From assembly GCA_964017155.1 (NCBI GenBank), contig OZ024857.1:5655327-5719326 (forward strand): a stretch of 64,000 nucleotides of DNA, in the 5' to 3' direction. The notes under the pieces are model-generated. The model saw only the letters and a list, made by a program, of their open reading frames with translations. It had not been told where the DNA came from and ran no database searches. Each line of letters opens with the position of its first letter. Position 1 is the stretch's first letter. Made by a program: the position numbers and the translations under genes. The stretch is from Oasisia sp. SBJ-2009 (lineage: Eukaryota; Annelida; Polychaeta; Sabellida; Siboglinidae). This document shows positions 51,301 through 57,300 of this stretch, in pieces.

Positions 51301-54300
51301 GTTGTAGCGGGCACTGTGATGTATGAGTACGGCCTGTGACTGTGTTGTAGCGGGCACTGTGATGTATGAGTACGGCCTGTGACTGTGTTGTAGCGGGCAC
51401 TGTGATGTATGAGTACGGCCTGTGACTGTGTTGTATTGGGCACTGTGATGTATGAGTACGGCCTGTGACTGTGTTGTAGCGGGCACTGTGATGTATGAGT
51501 ACGGCCTGTGACTGTGTTGTAGCGGGCACTGTGATGTATGAGTACGGCCTGTGTCTGTGTTGTAGCAGGCACTGTGATGTATGAGTACGCCCTGTGACTG
51601 TGTTGTATCGGGCACTGTGATGTATGAGTACGGCCTGTGACTGTGTTGTAGCGTGCACTGTGATGTATGAGTACGGCCTGTGTTGTAGCGGGCACTGTGA
51701 TGTATGAGTACGGCCTGTGACTGTGTTGTAGCCGGCACTGTGATGTATGAGTCCGGCCTGTGTTGTAGCGGGCACTGTGATGTATGAGTACGGCCTGTGT
51801 TGTAGCGGGCACTGTGATGTATGAGTACGGCCTGTGTTGTAGCAGGCACTGTGATGTATGAGTACGGCCTGTGACTGTGTTGTAGCCGGCACTGTGATGT
51901 ATGAGTCCGGCCTGTGTTGTAGCGGGCACTGTGATGTATGAGTCCGGCCTGTGTTGTAGCGTGCACTGTGATGTATGAGTACGGCCTGTGTTGTAGCGGG
52001 CACTGTGATGTATGAGTCCGGCCTGTGTTGTAGCGGGCACTGTGATGTATGAGTACGGCCTGTGTTGTAGCGTGCACTGTGATGTATGAGTACGGCCTGT
52101 GTTGTAGCGGGCACTGTGATGTATGAGTACGGCCTGTGACTGTGTTGTAGCCGGCACTGTGATGTATGAGTCCGGCCTGTGTTGTAGCGGGCACTGTGAT
52201 GTATGAGTCCGGCCTGTGTTGTAGCGGGCACTGTGATGTATGAGTACGGCCTGTGTTGTAGCGGGCACTGTGATGTATGAGTCCGGCCTGTGTTGTAGCG
52301 GGCACTGTGATGTATGAGTACGGCCTGTGACTGTGTTGTAGCGGGCACTGTGATGTATGAGTCCGGCCTGTGTTGTAGCGGGCACTGTGATGTATGAGTA
52401 CGGCCTGTGACTGTGTTGTAGCGGGCACTGTGATGTATGAGTCCGGCCTGTGTTGTAGCGGGCACTGTGATGTATGAGTACGGCCTGTGTTGTAGCGGGC
52501 ACTGTGATGTATGAGTACGGCCTGTGACTGTGTTGTAGCCGGCACTGTGATGTATGAGTCCGGCCTGTGTTGTAGCGGGCACTGTGATGTATGAGTACGG
52601 CCTGTGACTGTGTTGTAGCGGGCACTGTGATGTATGAGTCCGGCCTGTGTTGTAGCGGGCACTGTGATGTATGAGTACGGCCTGTGACTGTGTTGTAGCC
52701 GGCACTGTGATGTATGAGTCCGGCCTGTGTTGTAGCGGGCACTGTGATGTATGAGTACGGCCTGTGTTGTAGCGGGCACTGTGATGTATGAGTACGGCCT
52801 GCGAGTGGGGCAGGAACTGTCCAATCTGAAGGGTCTTCAGCAGCAGGCCAAGTGTTACCTCGCCATGCTCAATGCACTCAGACTCGTCAACCCAAAGTAT
52901 GCCTGGATAGTGAAACCAATCCCATCCACAATGCAGGTACGTGGGCGGGCGTGCGTGTGCACTTGCATACATGTCATGTGTGTGCATTTGTGTGGATAAA
53001 AAAACATGTATGTTTATGTGCTTGTGTACATGATTGTATTTGATGTTAGCAGTGGCTATGTCTATGAATGTGGCGCGGCTTTCTTGCTTGCCCAGACTGG
53101 GAGTGTTGCTCTGTGCTAGGATTGATACGAGGACTAGGGCAGGGATGAAATGAGATTGTTGTTAAGTTCATATCAATGATCACCATCTCTCCATATGTTA
53201 GATGGATGTAAATTTTTCGGTACAAATACCCTCCGAATATGTGACATGAGGAAGAGTAGTTTCTGGATGAGTAACTTGTTTACATGGAGAATCAAAGACA
53301 TCAATCATACAGCATTTACAAATAAATGTTTGCAAGTGAACCAAGCGCACACTGTTGGATGTAATCACTAAGAGAATTAATAGTAATTTATTACTCGTTT
53401 CCAGTTGGAAGAAACAGCAGCGTCGCCAAAACGAGACGCTGACGGAAACACCTGTTGTCCAACACGTAAGTGCCATGGAATGTGGAATGTGGCCAGTCCC
53501 TGGGGTAGTAATGGTTTGAAGGGAGCATTCATTGCTCTGGTACTTATTTTTCTAAACAACTTCAGAAGCATTTTTTCCTTTTCTTAGTTTACAATTTTGC
53601 TATCTAATAAGTCAAACCTCCTTTTGGACTAGACGGAGTAATCTAAATTTTTAGAAAATCCTACTTTTTAGGGGATTTGTAATAGTATCAATGTAGTATG
53701 TATCTTAAAACTTGGTTCATTATTATTGACATATGAAGTAATGATAATTCGGTAACTTCTATTGCGCCTGAACCCTTAGAAACCAAGTTCAATACAAAAG
53801 GTTCATCGATCTCAAGAGTCAAATCCATTTGTCATAAGATTGATTAATATGCTAGGGAGCTGTTGTAGATATGCAATGTTATGAAGGTTTGTCTTTAAGT
53901 GACATAGATTCTATTGAAAATGTTCCACAATTGCACAGTTATATGCTGTGATGTAACTGCAAAACTGTCTAAGACACCAAAAACAGACATTTCCCATTGC
54001 AAAATAAAAAAATTAAGTTTAATTTGTGACACGCTAAACTTCTGTTATTTCTTATTTGTTCTCCAGTGCACCGCCAGGTGGAGCTGCTTGAGCTGGAAGA
54101 CATTGAGCGGGAATACATGCTGGTCCACGCCCGCCTTCAGCTGCTCCAGAAAGATGCTGACCCCGCCCATATGACAGGTAGGTCACTCCTTAGTCCTGTC
54201 CAGTGTCCATATGTCTAGTAGGTCATTCCATGACCCTGCCCATATGACAGGTAGGTCAGTCCTTAGTCCTGTCCAGTGTCCATATGTCTAGTAGGTCATT

Positions 54301-57300
54301 CCATGACCCTGCCCATATGACAGGTAGGTCACTCCTTAGTCCTGTCCAGTGTCCATATGTCTAGTAGGTCATTCCATGACCCTGTCCATATGACAGGTAG
54401 GTCAGTCCTTAGTCCTGTCCAGTGTCCATATGTCTAGTAGGTCATTCCATGACCCTGCCCATATGACAGGTAGGTCACTCCTTAGTCCTGTCCAGTGTCC
54501 ATATGTCTAGTAGGTCATTCCATGACCCTGCCCATATGACAGGTAGGTCAGTCCTTAGTCCTGTCCAGTGTCCATATGTCTAGTAGGTCATTCCATGACC
54601 CTGCCCATATGACAGGTAGGTCACTCCTTAGTCCTGTCCAGTGTCCATATGTCTAGTAGGTCATTCCATGACCCTGTCCATATGACAGGTAGGTCAGTCC
54701 TTAGTCCTGTCCAGTGTCCATATGTCTAGTAGGTCATTCCATGACCCTGCCCATATGACAGGTAGGTCACTCCTTAGTCCTGTCCAGTGTCCATATGTCT
54801 AGTAGGTCATTCCATGACCCTGCCCATATGACAGGTAGGTCAGTCCTTAGTCCTGTCCAGTGTCCATATGTCTAGTAGGTCATTCCATGACCCTGCCCAT
54901 ATGACAGGTAGGTCACTCCTTAGTCCTGTCCAGTGTCCATATGTCTAGTAGGTCATTCCATGACCCTGCCCATATGACAGGTAGGTCACTCCTTAGTCCT
55001 GTCCAGTCACCATATGTCTAGTAGGTCATTCCATGACCCTACCCATATGACAGGTAGGTCATTCCTTAGTCCTGTCCAGTGTCCATATGTCTAGTAGGTC
55101 ATTCCATGACCCTGCCCATATGACAGGTAGGTCACTCCTTAGTCCTGTCCAGTGACCATATGTCTAGTAGGTCATTCCATGACCCTGTCCATATGACAGG
55201 TAGGTCAGTCCTTAGTCCTGTCCAGTGTCCATATGTCTAGTAGGTCATTCCATGACCCTGTCCATATGACAGGTAGGTCAGTCCTTAGTCCTGTCCAGTG
55301 TCCATATGTCTAGTAGGTCATTCCATGACCCTGTCCATATGACAGGTAGGTCAGTCCTTAGTCCTGTCCAGTGTCCATATGTCTAGTAGGTCATTCCATG
55401 ACCCTGTCCATATGACAGGTAGGTCAGTCCTTAGTCCTGTCCAGTGTCCATATGTCTAGTAGGTCATTCCATGACCCTGTCCATATGACAGGTAGGTCAG
55501 TCCTTAGTTCTGTCTGTGACAGGTGTGTCATTTCTTAGTTGGTTCATATGTTATATATGTAAATTGATCGGACATGACAATATGCATATTTTGTGCGATT
55601 GTTCGAAGAACGCAAAAATTGCTGATTTTGGTGATGGTCATGTATTTTACACTAATGTGAACAAAGTAAAATGTACATCAGTTCTTATATCGCACAGTAT
55701 CCGGTCCTCAGGACTGCTCAAAGCGCTTTTACACTTTACTTCCCTGGCAGGCCTGTTCAATCAAACAGTGTCTTAACCTCTGGGAAGCATCCAGCCATAT
55801 CCTGCAATTACTGCGTGAAGACTGCTCATACACATATCCACCACTTGTCTATAGCCAGGTACTCATTATACAACTGAGTGAACTGGAGCAATATAGAGTG
55901 AAAAAACATGCCCAAGGTTTCAACACCACACAGCACAAGATTCCAACCTGTTTTTTTTTAGTCGAGGGTCTAAAGCTCTACCCCTGAGCCACTGCACTCT
56001 ATGCTCTACGCAATATAGCTACGCTCTGTATAATAGAAGTAATACTCAGAAACCATCTTTTCCATTTGTGTATGTACATGGAGGTGGACACTTTTGTATG
56101 AGTCTACCACTAGATGGATATCATCATGGTAGCAAGCTTTGGGCATGTGACCTTGTAGTTTGACTAAGTGCAGCCTTTGACCGTGTCCTAGGTCCCACGC
56201 CCCCAGCTGATGAAACAGTTGGTCTGCTGGTGAATGCGGGCCTGTTTGACAGCGCCATCAACATCTGCAAGCTGTACAAGATGCCCTTCACGACCATCTT
56301 CGAGGGACTCGCCTCAAGGTTAGTAGACAATCTCAACGCTGTGTTTAGCATCTCGTTTTCATATGTAAGATCATTTGAAGAAATGTCACACTGAAGGAAT
56401 GCTTTTCAATGGTATGTTTAACATTTTCTGTTTGATGTACAGCTCTTAAGCCAGGTAGTCACACCTCTTAGTTTCATAACTGTATATACAATATTTTGTT
56501 TTATATGGATTGTGTTAGCATATACTTTATTCCTGTATTCATGATAACTTAATAAAGTAAGTGTAATTTTTATGACACCCCTGTATAAGGAAAGTTGGTA
56601 ATTGGTATTCTTGAAAATAAAATTGTAAATTAGATATATACCACACCATGTTATTTGTATAACAGAGCAAGCCATTATCTAATTTCAGACGCGTGTGGTG
56701 GCGGCTTTTTACCCTTGAAAAACCTCCTTAAATTTAAGTGACATTTTAAAGGATATTTCCATATGAACTGATTATCATGGAGAACTAGTTTCCTGGTATG
56801 CTGCCTTCAGGGCGTAGATGCCGACTGAGTGTGGTCTGTTGTAGGTGTGTGTCGCTGGCAGCCAGCTCGCAGGACTACATGCCAGCAGAGACCGCCTACA
56901 CAGCCGCGGCCTGGCACTGGCTGCAGCAGAACGAACTCACCTCCACCAACGCCACCAGAGACACAAGGTACTCATACTCGTCTACGTGTCCTCCAGGTCT
57001 TCTATATCGTCATCTTCTCCCCATGTCATCTCCATGTCCATTTTCCAAGTCTTCAGTGTTCTCATCGTCCCCTGGTCATTTTTATATTATTCTCATTTTT
57101 GGTATGTCTTGTTATTTTATGTAAATTTTTCTGTTGTCAATTATTTGTTCTTGACACATTAAATACGTTTTATAATGTATCTTTATTATGCAATGAAAAC
57201 AACTGGACTGGGCATGTAAATTAAATTAACAGTGAGTAAAAGAGTAAGATAATCTCCACATTTCAAGTGTGTCGCTGGATTATTGGGTGCTTATCAGTGG

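Noticed and set aside
51083..52987. Minus-strand open frames of 512-634 residues (THTSQCPLQHR repeats)
   Set aside because: All are frames through the 37/43-bp array; the real coding exon is on the plus strand at the right end.
54159..55510. Regular 73-bp repeats considered as a CRISPR-like array
   Set aside because: There are no unique spacers: units are contiguous and the whole period is conserved. The context is an intron of an animal gene.
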